Assembly: GCF_009690905.1 (NCBI RefSeq)
Contig: NZ_VOSW01000039.1
Span: 1 to 64,000 of the forward strand
From: Paraburkholderia madseniana
Lineage (GTDB): Bacteria > Pseudomonadota > Gammaproteobacteria > Burkholderiales > Burkholderiaceae
Length of the DNA stretch: 64,000 nt
Direction: 5' to 3'
A program made the translations under genes and the position numbers. The notes below the pieces were generated by a model that ran no database searches, was not told where the DNA came from, and was given only the letters and a program-made list of their open reading frames with translations. Shown here one piece after another: positions 8,721 to 22,044 of this stretch (position 1 is its first letter; every line of letters begins with the position of its first letter).

Positions 8721-8796
8721 GCGTGTGCAAGATGCGTGGGGGCAACACGCGGCGAACCCTGCTCAAAAGAACGGCTCTTTTTCGCGGGCAGAAACG

Positions 8797-8822
8797 AAAA
8801 CAGGCCCCGAAGGGCCTGTTTT
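8797..8822 (-). terminator. Terminator after tRNA-Ser
   Basis: AACAGGCCC (8799-8807) pairs with GGGCCTGTT (8812-8820), flanked by A and T runs, so it can act in both directions. It lies eight bases past the CCA end of the minus-strand tRNA gene. Confidence 0.8.
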
Positions 8823-8829
8823 CTAAATT

Positions 8830-8919
8830 TGGCGGAAAGGGTGAGATTCGAACTCACGGTACCCCTAAAGGTACACTGGATTTCGAGTCCAGCGCATTCG
8901 ACCACTCTGCCACCTTTCC
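8830..8919 (-). tRNA. tRNA-Ser (anticodon CGA)
   Basis: Read on the minus strand, this is a 90-nt class II tRNA. The acceptor stem is GGAAAGG/CCTTTCC, with a G discriminator and an encoded CCA at 8832-8830. The anticodon loop is CTCGAAA between CTGGA and TCCAG, giving CGA. A long variable arm GTACCTTTAGGGGTACC and the TTCGAATC T-loop follow. The 3' end points left, toward the T6SS and intron region, so this gene could be the attachment point of the island. No duplicated 3' fragment of the tRNA was noticed in 1-8829. Confidence 0.97.
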
Positions 8920-9077
8920 GGGTCTTCCAACTCACAGCAACAAGGCTATTTCGTCAGATCCAAGCGGGTCGTTGCTTGGGAGAGAAAGATTATAGAACAG
9001 CTGAATCCGATTTCCAAGCCCCTCGGCCAAAAAATTTCAAAGGGACTTGGCAATCGGCAGCGGCCTTAGCCGCTGCA

Positions 9078-11838
<2,761 letters not shown>

Positions 11839-12088
11839 GACGTTTTGGGGATAATCTCGGCTTTTCCGGACGCGGTCCGTGTGAAGGCGGCGTGCTGCCG
11901 GATGAACAAAGCCGGCACGCAAGAGTGCGGGCAACGTCACGCATTATGACAGCGACGGCGCTCGGGCGATGAGCGCGCCGACTAGCCAGTAATCTCGCCG
12001 ACAGCCTGACAGGCTAACATCGCGCGCGGATTGGCCGGCAACACCGGCATCGCACGCGAATTTAGAGGCAACACCAACCGCAACTATG

Positions 12089-12185
12089 TTGCATGGGACC
12101 GGAGTAAGAGCTTTGCATGGGACCGGAGTAACGCGCTAAAGCGCAAACTCTGGTCGACAGCTAAAGCGCTAACTCCGGTCGACAC
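12089..12185. repeat. Compound direct/inverted repeat cluster before cytX
   Basis: A 19-nt unit TTGCATGGGACCGGAGTAA occurs at 12089-12107 and again, identically, at 12113-12131. A second unit of about 26 nt, beginning GCTAAAGCGC and containing ACTCYGGTCGACA, occurs at 12135-12160 and 12160-12185 with two mismatches. The cores GACCGGAGT and ACTCCGGTC are reverse complements, so the first pair can fold onto the second. The cluster fills the leader about 15-110 bases before the permease gene. The rest of 11839-12199 shows nothing recognisable; no TPP-riboswitch core was found. Confidence 0.85.
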
Positions 12186-12199
12186 AGGGACAAGATTAG

Positions 12200-13516
12200 A
12201 TGGCACAAGATCCACTCGCCGGCGACGCCGGTTCCACCTACGCACCGCTCACGCCGGTGCCCGACTCGCGCCGCGCGTTCCGCACCGGCGACGCTTTCGC
12301 GCTCTGGTTCTCGCTCGGCATCGGCCTGCTGGTCGCGCAGGCGGGCGCGCTGCTGGTGCCGGGGCTGTCGCTACCGCATGCGTTGCTGGCGATCGTAATC
12401 GGCAGCGTGATCGGCGTCGTATTGCTGGCGCTGGCCGGCGTGATCGGCACTGATACGGGGCTCGCGGCGATGTCGTCGCTGCGGCCGACGCTCGGTGTGC
12501 GCGGCGCTTCGGTGCCTGCTGTGCTGAACGCCGTGCAACTGGTCGGCTGGGGCTCGTTCGAGGTGATCGTGATGCGCGATTCCGCCGATGCGCTCGCCAA
12601 ACAGGCCTTCGGTTTCTCGATGCCGCTGATCTGGACCGTGATCTTCGGTTTGCTCGCGACGCTGCTGGCGATCAGCGGCCCGCTGTCGTTCGTGCGGCGG
12701 TTTTTGCGCACGTGGGGCATCTGGCTGCTGCTGGCGGGCGCCGCGTGGCTCTCGTGGAATCTGCTTGCCAAACACGATCTGGCCGAGTTGATGCGCCGTC
12801 CGGGCACCGGCGAGATGTCGTTCGGCGGCGCAATCGATCTGGTGGTCGCGATGCCGCTCTCGTGGCTGCCGCTGATCGCCGACTACACGCGCTTCGGCCG
12901 ACGCCCCGGCGAGACCTTCCGCGGCACGCTGCTCGGCTATGGCATTGCGAACATCTGGTTTTACGCACTCGGTGCGATCTACGGTCTCGCGGCCGGTGGT
13001 GGCGATGCGCTGCTGACCGGCGCGCTGGCGCAAGCAGGCGGCGGCCTCGCCCTGCTGCTGATCCTGATCGACGAAGTGGACAACGCGTTCGCCGACATCC
13101 ACTCCGCAGCGGTCTCGACCGGCACGTTCTGGACGCGCGGCAGCGTGCCGTTGTTGTCTGCGGCGTTCGGCGCGCTGTGCACGGCGATCGCCTTGCTCGT
13201 GCCGATGGCGAAGTATCAGAACTTCCTGCTACTGATCGGCTCGGTGTTCGCGCCGCTGTTCGGCGTGGTGCTGGTGGATCACTTCATCGTGCGCAAGCGT
13301 CGCATTGAAGCCGCCGTGCTCGGCGACGTGCGCGGCCGCTATGGCTTCTCGGGCGGCTGGCATTTGAGCGCGTTCGCGTCGTGGGCAATCGGGATCGTGG
13401 CGTATCAGGCGATCAATCAATGGCTGCCGAATCTGGGCGCTACCTTGCCCGCGTTGGTGATCGGCGCGGTGTGTTATCTGGCGCTGGTGTCGACTCGGAA
13501 AACTGCATACGCTTGA
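12200..13516 (+). CDS. cytX: NCS1-family permease, CytX/CodB-like
   Basis: This 438-residue inner-membrane transporter has about 12 hydrophobic segments. It belongs to the nucleobase:cation symporter-1 family. The stretch LRPTLGVRGASVPAVLNAVQLVGWGSFEVIVM and the later PLSWLPLIADYTRFGR are typical of the CytX/CodB branch, which carries cytosine or hydroxymethylpyrimidine. CytX members often accompany thiamine genes, but neither thiamine genes nor a TPP riboswitch are seen, so the substrate is open. The start is ATG at 12200. The repeat cluster lies just upstream. It is convergent with the agmatinase gene, with a terminator between. Confidence 0.82.
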   Translation: MAQDPLAGDAGSTYAPLTPVPDSRRAFRTGDAFALWFSLGIGLLVAQAGALLVPGLSLPHALLAIVIGSVIGVVLLALAGVIGTDTGLAAMSSLRPTLGVRGASVPAVLNAVQLVGWGSFEVIVMRDSADALAKQAFGFSMPLIWTVIFGLLATLLAISGPLSFVRRFLRTWGIWLLLAGAAWLSWNLLAKHDLAELMRRPGTGEMSFGGAIDLVVAMPLSWLPLIADYTRFGRRPGETFRGTLLGYGIANIWFYALGAIYGLAAGGGDALLTGALAQAGGGLALLLILIDEVDNAFADIHSAAVSTGTFWTRGSVPLLSAAFGALCTAIALLVPMAKYQNFLLLIGSVFAPLFGVVLVDHFIVRKRRIEAAVLGDVRGRYGFSGGWHLSAFASWAIGIVAYQAINQWLPNLGATLPALVIGAVCYLALVSTRKTAYA

Positions 13517-13540
13517 GTCGTGCAAGCATCCTCGCAATAC

Positions 13541-13570
13541 AGAAAAGGCCTGCAAATGCAGGCCTTTTCT
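13541..13570. terminator. Bidirectional terminator between cytX and the agmatinase gene
   Basis: AGAAAAGGCCTGCA and TGCAGGCCTTTTCT form a perfect stem around a short AA loop. A and T runs at either end serve both convergent genes. Confidence 0.93.
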
Positions 13571-13597
13571 CTTCATGCGCCATCAATCGTGGTCAGT

Positions 13598-14587
13598 TCA
13601 CCGCTTCGACGCCCGATACTCGACACCCGGCAACACGCACAGCAATTCGAACGCGAGATTCGCGCCGAGCAACGCGGTCGTACCGAACGGATCGTACGGC
13701 GGCGCGACCTCAACCAGATCGCAGCCGACGATGTTCAAGCCATGCGAGCCGCGAATGATTTCCAGCGCCTGCGGCACCGTCAATCCGGCGATTTCCGGTG
13801 TGCCCGTACCCGGCGCGAAAGCCGGATCGATACCGTCTATGTCGAACGTGATGTACACCGGACCGTCGCCCATGCGTTCGCGCACACGTGCCATCAGCGG
13901 CGCCAGCGACTGGTTCCAGCATGCCTCTGCCTGCACGACTTCGAAGCCCTGATCGCGGCACCAGTCGAAGTCTTCAGCCGCGTAGCCCGTGCCACGCAGA
14001 CCGATCTGCACGACGCGGTCGCAGTCCAGCAAGCCCTCTTCCACCGCGCGGCGGAACGGCGTGCCGTGCGCGATCTTCTCGCCCATCATCGTGTCGTTGA
14101 CGTCAGCGTGGGCGTCGACGTGAATCAGACCGACCTTGCCGTACTTGCGATGAATCGCGCGCAGGATCGGCAGCGCGATCGTGTGGTCGCCACCCAGTGT
14201 GATCGGCTTGCAGTTGTGCTGGAGGATTTCGTCGTAGGCGGTTTCGATGCGCTTGATCGAATCGTGCAGGTTGTACGGATTGATCGCGACGTCGCCGAGG
14301 TCGGCCACGCGCAGCGAATCGAACGGCGCGGCGCGCGTCGCCATGTTGTACGGACGCAGCAGCACCGATTCGCTGCGGATCTGGCGCGGCCCGAAGCGCG
14401 CGCCGGTGCGGTTCGAGGTGCCGAGATCGAACGGCACGCCGACGAAGCAGGCGTCGAACCCTTCGGCCGAGCCGACGTTCGGCAGCCGCATCATCGTCGC
14501 AATGCCGCCGCAGCGGGGCATTGCGTTGCCGGACAGCGGCTGCGGCCGTTCACCGGCATCGGGGGAAATGAAGGAGGAAGTATTCAT
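13598..14587 (-). CDS. speB: Agmatinase / guanidinobutyrase (ureohydrolase family)
   Basis: This 329-residue binuclear Mn enzyme removes urea from a guanidino compound: agmatine to putrescine, or 4-guanidinobutyrate to GABA. The ligand motifs are complete: GGDHTIALP, HVDAHADVND and FDIDGIDPAFAPGTGTPE. The neighbouring divergent LysR gene matches the gbuA-gbuR layout of Pseudomonas, where the enzyme is a guanidinobutyrase, so the substrate is uncertain between the two. ATG at 14587 gives MNTSSFISPDAG; an upstream extension to 14632 is possible but poor. Regulation by the adjacent LysR protein is inferred from the shared 171-bp promoter region. Confidence 0.88.
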   Translation of the reverse strand: MNTSSFISPDAGERPQPLSGNAMPRCGGIATMMRLPNVGSAEGFDACFVGVPFDLGTSNRTGARFGPRQIRSESVLLRPYNMATRAAPFDSLRVADLGDVAINPYNLHDSIKRIETAYDEILQHNCKPITLGGDHTIALPILRAIHRKYGKVGLIHVDAHADVNDTMMGEKIAHGTPFRRAVEEGLLDCDRVVQIGLRGTGYAAEDFDWCRDQGFEVVQAEACWNQSLAPLMARVRERMGDGPVYITFDIDGIDPAFAPGTGTPEIAGLTVPQALEIIRGSHGLNIVGCDLVEVAPPYDPFGTTALLGANLAFELLCVLPGVEYRASKR

Positions 14588-14758
14588 CGTGTCTCGGCAA
14601 TGAAAAGAGGGGCAGTAAGCAAATACGTGCAACCGGCCGAAGGATCAATAGAAAAAGCGCACCTTGCCGGGCGAATCTCGATTCTTGAGCAGTTTCCCGC
14701 AAGTTAAAATACGAACAGAATAAACTTCACATTGATTCGTAGCGATGTATCCTGCCGT

Positions 14759-15679
14759 ATGTTCTCCCAACTCACCGATCTCGACCTGCGGTTGATCCGC
14801 GTCTTCCTCGCCATCGTCGACGCCGGCGGTGTCTCGCCGGCCCAGGCCACGCTCAACGTCGGCCAGTCGACCATCAGCACACAACTCGCCACGCTGGAAA
14901 CACGCCTCGGCTACCGGCTGTGCGAACGCGGCCGCGGCGGCTTCAGCCTGACCGCGCGCGGCGAGCAATTTATCGACGCAGCCCGCGCTCTACTGTCCGC
15001 CGTCGATACTTTCGGCATGCAGGCGCGCAATGTCGGCCGCAAACTGGTCGGCACGCTCGATATTGGCATGATCGGCCACACACCGGTATCGGCGAGCGCG
15101 CGCATCAGCGACGCGATCGGCCGGTTTCGGGCGCGCGATCAGTCGGTGCGGTTTTCGATTCTGGTGCGCTCGCCGGGTGAACTCGAAGAACTGCTGCTGA
15201 ACGGCCGCATTCAGATCGGCATCGGCTATTTCTGGCATCGCGTGCCGTCGCTCGAATACACCGAGGTGTTCGCCGAAGATCAGTTCGCGTATTGCGCGAA
15301 GGGGCATCCGCTGTTTGCTTCTGCCGGCGAGGTGTCACCTGCCGAAGCCGCGGCTCACGAATGGGCGTGGCGCAGTTATCCGCTGCCCGAAGCCGAAAGT
15401 TCGACCACGCCGCAAAACGTCACCGCGCTCGCGGACAATATGGAAGCGGTCGCGATGCTGGTGCTGTCGGGGCATCATCTTGGCTATTTGCCGGGGCATT
15501 TCGCGGCGCCGTTCGTGAAGCAAGGCTTGTTGGCCGCGTTGAATCCCGCACAGATGAAGTACCGGGTGGCGTTTCATATGGTCACGCGGGCGCGGCAACA
15601 TCGGACGGATATTGTCGAAGCGTTTATCGACGATATGAAGGCTGCGCATCCCGTGCAGGTGCTGGAAGTGGATGAGTAG
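14759..15679 (+). CDS. LysR-type regulator, probable control of the agmatinase/guanidinobutyrase gene
   Basis: This 306-residue protein has a winged HTH at about residues 1-65 (LRLIRVFLAIVDAGGVSPAQATLNVGQSTISTQLATLE) followed by a two-lobed LysR substrate-binding domain (about 95-300). It is divergent from the ureohydrolase gene, the classic arrangement in which a LysR protein activates its neighbour in response to the substrate or product. The ATG at 14759 (MFSQLTDLDL) matches LysR starts; a TTG nine codons upstream is less likely. The effector cannot be told from sequence. Confidence 0.9.
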   Translation: MFSQLTDLDLRLIRVFLAIVDAGGVSPAQATLNVGQSTISTQLATLETRLGYRLCERGRGGFSLTARGEQFIDAARALLSAVDTFGMQARNVGRKLVGTLDIGMIGHTPVSASARISDAIGRFRARDQSVRFSILVRSPGELEELLLNGRIQIGIGYFWHRVPSLEYTEVFAEDQFAYCAKGHPLFASAGEVSPAEAAAHEWAWRSYPLPEAESSTTPQNVTALADNMEAVAMLVLSGHHLGYLPGHFAAPFVKQGLLAALNPAQMKYRVAFHMVTRARQHRTDIVEAFIDDMKAAHPVQVLEVDE

Positions 15680-15742
15680 CGGTTCTGCTCAGCCGGCGCA
15701 GGTTCGGAAAGGGCGAATAGCGCGTCGGGCGCGCAGCGCGAT

Positions 15743-15763
15743 CGGCAATCGGCAATCGGCAAT
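15743..15763. repeat. Three short tandem CGGCAAT units
   Basis: The heptamer CGGCAAT is repeated three times in a row between the LysR gene and the lolA terminator. It is a minor microsatellite that could vary in copy number; no function is suggested. Confidence 0.7.
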
Positions 15764-15788
15764 GAAAAAGCTGCGCTCCATGCGCAGC
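15764..15788 (-). terminator. Terminator of lolA
   Basis: On the minus strand GCTGCGC and GCGCAGC pair around a five-base loop and are followed by TTTTT. It lies about 35 bases after the lolA stop. Confidence 0.8.
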
Positions 15789-15821
15789 CTTCCTGCAAAT
15801 CAGCTTACTGCAACAACCCGC

Positions 15822-16559
15822 TTAACCGTTGATCACATCCGCGCCCTTCGGCACCGTGAACTTGAATGCATCGGCCGGCAGCGGCGGGTTTTTCTGAATG
15901 TTCGAGAACGTCAGCAGCGTCACGTTACCGAACACATCGTGCAGTTCCATCGCTTCAAGATTGCCGTCCTTGAAGCCGATGCCAACGCGCTGAAACTGCG
16001 TGTCTTTCGCCTTCGGCGTCAATTCGAGCCAGTCGATGCCGGCCTTCACGCCTGCGTCACGCAGCGTGAAGTTCTTGTCCAGATCGTTGCTGCCGAACAG
16101 GATCGCCGCCGGGCTCGCGCCGAGCGCGCCGCCGAGACTGCGCACCGTCACCTGGTTCAGATCCTTGTCGTACACGTACAGCTTGTCGCCGTCGGCTTGC
16201 AGCAGTTGTGCATAAGGCTTCTCGTATTGCCAGATGAACTTGCCGGGACGCGCGAACGTGAACGTGCCGCTTGATGTGCCGGTCTTGCCAGCCGTGGACA
16301 GCACGCCGCTCGCGCCGCTTGCACCTTGCGCCTTGCTCGGCGCGCGCACTTCCTGCTGCACAAAGGTACCGCGCGCGGAATGCACTTGCGCGACAAATGC
16401 CTTCAGTTGCTCGGTGCCGCTCGCGAATGCCTGTGACGCGACGAGCATCGACGCTCCGATCGCGACACTGCCGACGCCACGTACGATCGTACGAACGAGT
16501 TGGCTGACACGGTTGGGTTGAGCACTCTGTCGAGCGTGCTGCTGCGCGAATAGCTGCAT
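15822..16559 (-). CDS. lolA: Outer-membrane lipoprotein carrier LolA
   Basis: This 245-residue periplasmic chaperone carries lipoproteins from LolCDE to LolB at the outer membrane. It has a long n-region, then a signal core ([20 protein letters not shown], about residues 29-48). The LolA barrel motifs are [50 protein letters not shown] and [17 protein letters not shown]. An insert rich in Gly, Ser and Ala (about 75-92) separates the first strands, a local peculiarity. ATG at 16559 has GGGAGA upstream. It follows ftsK on the same strand with a 205-bp gap, the ftsK-lolA order common in proteobacteria. Confidence 0.95.
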   Translation of the reverse strand: MQLFAQQHARQSAQPNRVSQLVRTIVRGVGSVAIGASMLVASQAFASGTEQLKAFVAQVHSARGTFVQQEVRAPSKAQGASGASGVLSTAGKTGTSSGTFTFARPGKFIWQYEKPYAQLLQADGDKLYVYDKDLNQVTVRSLGGALGASPAAILFGSNDLDKNFTLRDAGVKAGIDWLELTPKAKDTQFQRVGIGFKDGNLEAMELHDVFGNVTLLTFSNIQKNPPLPADAFKFTVPKGADVING

Positions 16560-16764
16560 GGTGTTTTCTCCCTTGATTGAATTTGTTGGGCGGTCACAGC
16601 GGCGGGCTTTGTGGGCAGCGGCCGGGTGGCCGTGGCGGCTGGCTTGAACCGCGCAGCCGAGGGACGAGCCCTCAGCCTTGGGTCACAGCTTAAGCACAAA
16701 GCCTTAAGCGGGGCTTATACGCGGTGCTTTGAGGCTGGTCCGGTGGACTAGCCGTATGGATTGC

Positions 16765-19080
16765 CTATTCCGCTTCCCGCGCCGGCGCAAGAATCTCTCG
16801 ATTGCCGTTCGATGACATCGCCGACACCACGCCTGAGTTCTCCATCTGCTCGAGCAGGCGCGCCGCGCGGTTATAGCCGATGCGCAAATGCCGCTGCACC
16901 AGCGAAATCGACGCACGGCGGTTCTTCAGCACCACATCGACCGCCTGGTCGTACAACGGGTCGGCCTCGCCGTCACCCGAGCCGGATCCCCCTGCGCCCG
17001 CGGAGCCTTCGTCGCCTTCGCCCGTCACGCCGCCTTCGAGAATGCCCTCGATATAGTTCGGCTCGCCCTGCTCCTTGAGCTTGTCGACGACGCGATGCAC
17101 TTCTTCGTCCGACACGAACGCGCCGTGCACACGCACCGGCAAGCCGCTGCCCGGCGGCAGGTACAGCATGTCGCCCATGCCGAGCAGCGATTCCGCGCCC
17201 TGCTGGTCGAGAATCGTGCGCGAGTCGATCTTCGACGACACCTGGAAGGCCATGCGCGTTGGCACGTTGGCCTTGATCAGGCCGGTAATCACGTCGACCG
17301 ACGGACGCTGCGTCGCCAGAATCAAGTGGATGCCTGCCGCGCGCGCCTTCTGCGCAATCCGCGCGATCAGTTCTTCGACCTTCTTGCCGACCACCATCAT
17401 CAGATCGGCCAGTTCGTCGATCACGACGACGATGTTCGGCAGACGCGACAGCGGCTCCGGATCGTCCGGCGTCAAGCTGAACGGATTCGGCAGCTTCTCG
17501 TCGCGCTTGGCGGCTTCGTCGATCTTGTTGTTGTAGCCGGCGAGGTTACGCACGCCGAGCTTGCTCATCAGCTTGTAGCGGCGCTCCATTTCGGCCACCG
17601 CCCAATTGAGCGCGTGACCCGCCTGGCGCATGTCCGTGACCACCGGACACAGCAAATGCGGAATGCCTTCGTAGACGCTCATTTCGAGCATCTTCGGATC
17701 GATCAGGATCATGCGGACCTGATCGGCGCTCGCCTTGTAGAGCAGCGAGAGGATCATCGCGTTGATACCCACCGATTTGCCCGAGCCGGTCGTACCGGCC
17801 ACCAGCAAGTGCGGCATTTTCGCGAGGTCTGCGCATACCGGCTTGCCGCCAATGTCCTTGCCGAGGCCCATGGTGAGCGGCGAAGCCGCGTCCGCATAAA
17901 CCGCCGAGCCGAGAATCTCCGAGAGACTCACGGTCTGACGGCGCTGGTTCGGCAACTCCAGCGCCATGAAATTCTTGCCCGGAATCGTTTCGACCACGCG
18001 AATCGACACCAGCGACAGCGAACGCGCCAGGTCCTTCGCCAGACCGACGATCTGGCTGCCCTTCACGCCAGTAGCCGGCTCGATTTCATAACGCGTGACA
18101 ACCGGGCCCGGATACGCGGCGACCACACTCACTTCGACGCCGAAGTCCTTGAGCTTCTTCTCGATCAGGCGCGAGGTGAATTCGAGCGTATCGGCGGAAA
18201 TGGTTTCCTGCGCGGCCGGCGCTGCGTCGAGCAGCGAGATCGGCGGCAAGGTGGAGTCGCCCGGCAGGTCCGTGAACAGCGGCACTTGCCGCTCTTTCTC
18301 GACGCGTTCCGATTTGGCGGGCGTGACGATGGGCGGCACGATCATGACCGGCTCGTGCTCCTCGATCCGCACGCGGCCCTTTTCGACCTTGCCTTCGCGC
18401 TTCACCGCGGCAGCTTCGCCCAATTTACGGTCGCGGCCGGCCTCGCGGCGCAGCTTGGCGAAAGTGACCGCCGAAATGATCGACTCGCCGACCTTTTCCG
18501 ACACCGACAGCCACGAAAAACGGAAATACAGCGACAAACCGATGCCGAGCACGATAAGTAGGGCCAGCGTGCCGCCCGTGAAGCCGAGCGCATGCGATAT
18601 GCCGCGCGCCACCGCCTCGCCGATCACGCCGCCCGGCGCCCGCGGCAACTGCACTTTCAGCGACCACATGCGCAACGCTTCGATACCGTCGCAGGCGAGC
18701 AACACCAACATGAACGCGAACGCGTCCGCGAGCCAGCCGGCATCGCGCGGCGCGTCATCCTGCAGTTCCTCGTGGCGAGTGATGCGGCGGTAATTGGCGG
18801 AGATATGGCGGCCGAGCAGCACGATCCACCAGTAGGCGGACAGCCCGAACAGCAGCAGCAGGATGTCGGACGTCCACGCGCCGACGCGGCCCGCCCAGTT
18901 GGCGATGTGGTCGACCTGCGCGGCATGCGTCCAGCTCGGATCGTGCCGGCTGTAGCTGACGAGCGCCATGAGCAGGAACACGCCGAGCGCGACCTGCAAG
19001 ATCCAGCGGATTTCGGTGAAAAGGCGCGACATGCGGTGCGGCAATGCCTGCGCGCTCGCGGAATAGGGAGCTTTTGCCAT
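16765..19080 (-). CDS. ftsK: DNA translocase FtsK
   Basis: This 771-residue protein pumps chromosome termini through the division septum and activates XerCD at dif. Four membrane segments occupy about residues 22-200. A comparatively short linker rich in Glu and Lys follows. The RecA-like motor has Walker [13 protein letters not shown] at about 427-438 and Walker [13 protein letters not shown]. The C-terminal gamma winged helix (last ~65 residues, [31 protein letters not shown]) reads the KOPS sequence. ATG at 19080 begins the conserved N-terminus; an upstream extension to 19176 is unlikely. It is divergent from trxB. Confidence 0.96.
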   Translation of the reverse strand: MAKAPYSASAQALPHRMSRLFTEIRWILQVALGVFLLMALVSYSRHDPSWTHAAQVDHIANWAGRVGAWTSDILLLLFGLSAYWWIVLLGRHISANYRRITRHEELQDDAPRDAGWLADAFAFMLVLLACDGIEALRMWSLKVQLPRAPGGVIGEAVARGISHALGFTGGTLALLIVLGIGLSLYFRFSWLSVSEKVGESIISAVTFAKLRREAGRDRKLGEAAAVKREGKVEKGRVRIEEHEPVMIVPPIVTPAKSERVEKERQVPLFTDLPGDSTLPPISLLDAAPAAQETISADTLEFTSRLIEKKLKDFGVEVSVVAAYPGPVVTRYEIEPATGVKGSQIVGLAKDLARSLSLVSIRVVETIPGKNFMALELPNQRRQTVSLSEILGSAVYADAASPLTMGLGKDIGGKPVCADLAKMPHLLVAGTTGSGKSVGINAMILSLLYKASADQVRMILIDPKMLEMSVYEGIPHLLCPVVTDMRQAGHALNWAVAEMERRYKLMSKLGVRNLAGYNNKIDEAAKRDEKLPNPFSLTPDDPEPLSRLPNIVVVIDELADLMMVVGKKVEELIARIAQKARAAGIHLILATQRPSVDVITGLIKANVPTRMAFQVSSKIDSRTILDQQGAESLLGMGDMLYLPPGSGLPVRVHGAFVSDEEVHRVVDKLKEQGEPNYIEGILEGGVTGEGDEGSAGAGGSGSGDGEADPLYDQAVDVVLKNRRASISLVQRHLRIGYNRAARLLEQMENSGVVSAMSSNGNREILAPAREAE

Positions 19081-19230
19081 TGATCCTGTTGCTTGTGTGG
19101 CCGATTTGCCGCTGGAGTCGCGGCCCGAAGCGGCGCTTAAGGCGGCTCCAGACCCGGTCCCGGCTGCCGGATCCATCGATGCGGCCTATTGTAAACGCAG
19201 TGCCTCACGCGAGGCTGTAAATGACGGTAA

Positions 19231-20415
<1,185 letters not shown>

Positions 20416-20490
20416 TCTGCAACCTCATCTGTAACCATAAGCGCAACGGTAAAATGGCGGCTGGGCATGGCCCGGCCGCCTGCTTGATAG

Positions 20491-20523
20491 AAGGCCGCGG
20501 CTGAGAAGCCAGCGGCCTTTTTT
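20491..20523 (+). terminator. Terminator of trxB
   Basis: AAGGCCGC (20491-20498) pairs with GCGGCCTT (20512-20519) with an inner GGCT/AGCC pairing, followed by six Ts. Confidence 0.92.
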
Positions 20524-20579
20524 GCATCCTGTTCGCGTCGGATTCGCGCGATCGATCTACTTTTCTGTGTATTAGCGAT

Positions 20580-21338
20580 ATGCCGAAGAATCAGCCCCAT
20601 CCTAGCGAACCGAAGCGCGCGCGTGCCGTTGCCCAGCCCGCGCCCGAGGTATCCGCACCCGCCGTCAAACCGAAGATCGAGCCGGCCGCAGGTCTAGCCG
20701 GCCTCGGCGCGTTGCGCGATGCGTTAAAGGGCGACACGCAACGGCGTGAACGTGAGCGCGCGGCTGCAGCGGCGGCGCAACGCGAAGCGTCGGCGGACGC
20801 CGATCTGTTTCGCCGCGAAATCGGCGCAGTTGCGCCACTGGCGGTCCCGCCGCGCGCCAGCTTGCCGCGCAATCCTCCGTCGCCGCTGCCGGTGCAAACC
20901 AAACTCGACGAAGAAGCCGTGCTGCATGAAGCGATCTCCGACGAGTTCGATCCCGAGATCCTGCTCGAAACCGACGAAACGCTCTCCTATTGCCGTCCCG
21001 GCGTGAGCCAGGAAGTCGTCCGCAAACTGCGGCGCGGCGATTGGATCGTGCAGGCACAAATCGATCTGCACGGCATGCGTCGCGAGGAAGCGCGCGAGGC
21101 GCTGGCCGAGTTCATTCGTGAATCGGTGAAACGTGGCCTGCGGTGTTTGCGCGTGATTCACGGCAAAGGCCTCGGGTCGATCGGGAAAGAACCCGTATTG
21201 AAGGGCAAAGTGCGCGCGTGGCTCGTGCAGAAGTCTGAGGTGATCGCTTTCTGTCAGGCGCGTCCGCATGACGGCGGCGCGGGTGCAGTGGTCGTGCTGT
21301 TACAGCCGGGCGTATTGCCGGCTTCCCCCAAGTCCTGA
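20580..21338 (+). CDS. Smr-domain protein
   Basis: This 252-residue protein has a disordered Ala/Pro/Arg-rich N-terminal half and a C-terminal Smr (small MutS-related) domain at about residues 160-245. The domain shows IDLHGMRREEAREALAEFI, RCLRVIHGKGLGS, and the closing FCQARPHDGGAGAVVVLL. Smr domains are nicking or RNA-cleaving nucleases; the LDLHG-type motif (here IDLHG) and HGKG are the active elements. Bacterial stand-alone Smr proteins such as SmrB act in ribosome rescue by cutting mRNA at collided ribosomes. The exact role here is not established. ATG at 20580 is preferred. The next gene begins 10 bases after the stop. Confidence 0.9.
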   Translation: MPKNQPHPSEPKRARAVAQPAPEVSAPAVKPKIEPAAGLAGLGALRDALKGDTQRRERERAAAAAAQREASADADLFRREIGAVAPLAVPPRASLPRNPPSPLPVQTKLDEEAVLHEAISDEFDPEILLETDETLSYCRPGVSQEVVRKLRRGDWIVQAQIDLHGMRREEAREALAEFIRESVKRGLRCLRVIHGKGLGSIGKEPVLKGKVRAWLVQKSEVIAFCQARPHDGGAGAVVVLLQPGVLPASPKS

Positions 21339-21348
21339 CGGAGTCCCG

Positions 21349-21972
21349 GTGATCCATCCGAGGCTGACGCTGGCGCTGACCATCATGGAAGCGCTGGCTA
21401 TTTTCGCGTACGCGATCTCCGGTTTTATCGAAGCGAGGACCCGCCGGCTCGACGCCGTGGGCACCTTCCTCGTGGCTGTCGCGACGGCCTTCGGCGGCGG
21501 CACCTTGCGCGACGTGCTGCTGGAGCGGCGGCCCTTTTACTGGGTCGAGCATCAGACCTATCTCATCGCGATCTTCGTGATGTCGTTGTTTGCGCCAACG
21601 CTCCTGAAGATGACGTCGCGCCTGCTCTCCGAGCGGGTCCTGCTGGTGGCCGATGCGATCGGGCTGGGTTTGTTCAGCATTTCAGGCACGTCGATCGCGC
21701 ACGACGCGCAGATGCCGTGGTTCACGTCGGTGATGATGGGTGTGTTGGCCGGCGTATTCGGCGGCGTGATTCGCGACGTGCTGTGCAACGAGGTGCCGCT
21801 GATTTTGCGTGATTCGCGGCCGTACGCGACATGCGCTTTTGTGGGGTGCTGGCTGTACGTGCTGCTGGACTATATGGACGTCGATACGGTTTATAGCGTG
21901 TTGATCGCTACCGCTTTTATCCTGCTCGCGAGGCTGGCGACGTTCAGGTTCAACGTCCGGCTGCCTCACTAA
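21349..21972 (+). CDS. TRIC/YadS-type trimeric cation channel family protein (UPF0126)
   Basis: This 207-residue inner-membrane protein has seven predicted helices and an internal duplication typical of bacterial TRIC channels. The repeats carry FAYAISGFIEARTRRLDAVGTFLVAVATAFGGGTLRDVLL and GLFSISGTSIAHDAQMP...VFGGVIRDVL, with the paired GGG-xxRD elements in both halves. The family conducts monovalent cations; some members are linked to glycine uptake. The GTG at 21349 with ACGGA upstream gives the fuller N-terminus; ATG at 21385 is the alternative. It follows the Smr gene by 10 bp, so the two may be cotranscribed. Confidence 0.9.
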   Translation: MIHPRLTLALTIMEALAIFAYAISGFIEARTRRLDAVGTFLVAVATAFGGGTLRDVLLERRPFYWVEHQTYLIAIFVMSLFAPTLLKMTSRLLSERVLLVADAIGLGLFSISGTSIAHDAQMPWFTSVMMGVLAGVFGGVIRDVLCNEVPLILRDSRPYATCAFVGCWLYVLLDYMDVDTVYSVLIATAFILLARLATFRFNVRLPH

Positions 21973-22000
21973 GCTTGTTTCATCAAACTGCCCTCATCAA

Positions 22001-22036
22001 AAGCGCGCCGCCCGGATTCAGGCGGCGCGCGCTTTA
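22001..22036. terminator. Bidirectional terminator between TRIC gene and fliD
   Basis: GCGCGCCGCC (22003-22012) pairs with GGCGGCGCGC (22021-22030) around an eight-base loop, with flanking AAAA and TTTAAA. It serves the two convergent genes. Confidence 0.9.
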
Positions 22037-22044
22037 AAGCAGCC

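Noticed and set aside
1-8829. CRISPR array or other regular spacer-repeat structure in the accessory region
   Set aside because: No regularly spaced repeats of 23-45 bases were seen here or elsewhere in the window.
12089-12199. TPP riboswitch upstream of cytX
   Set aside because: CytX genes often have one, but neither CTGAGA nor the ACCTGATCTGG-type core is present in this leader.
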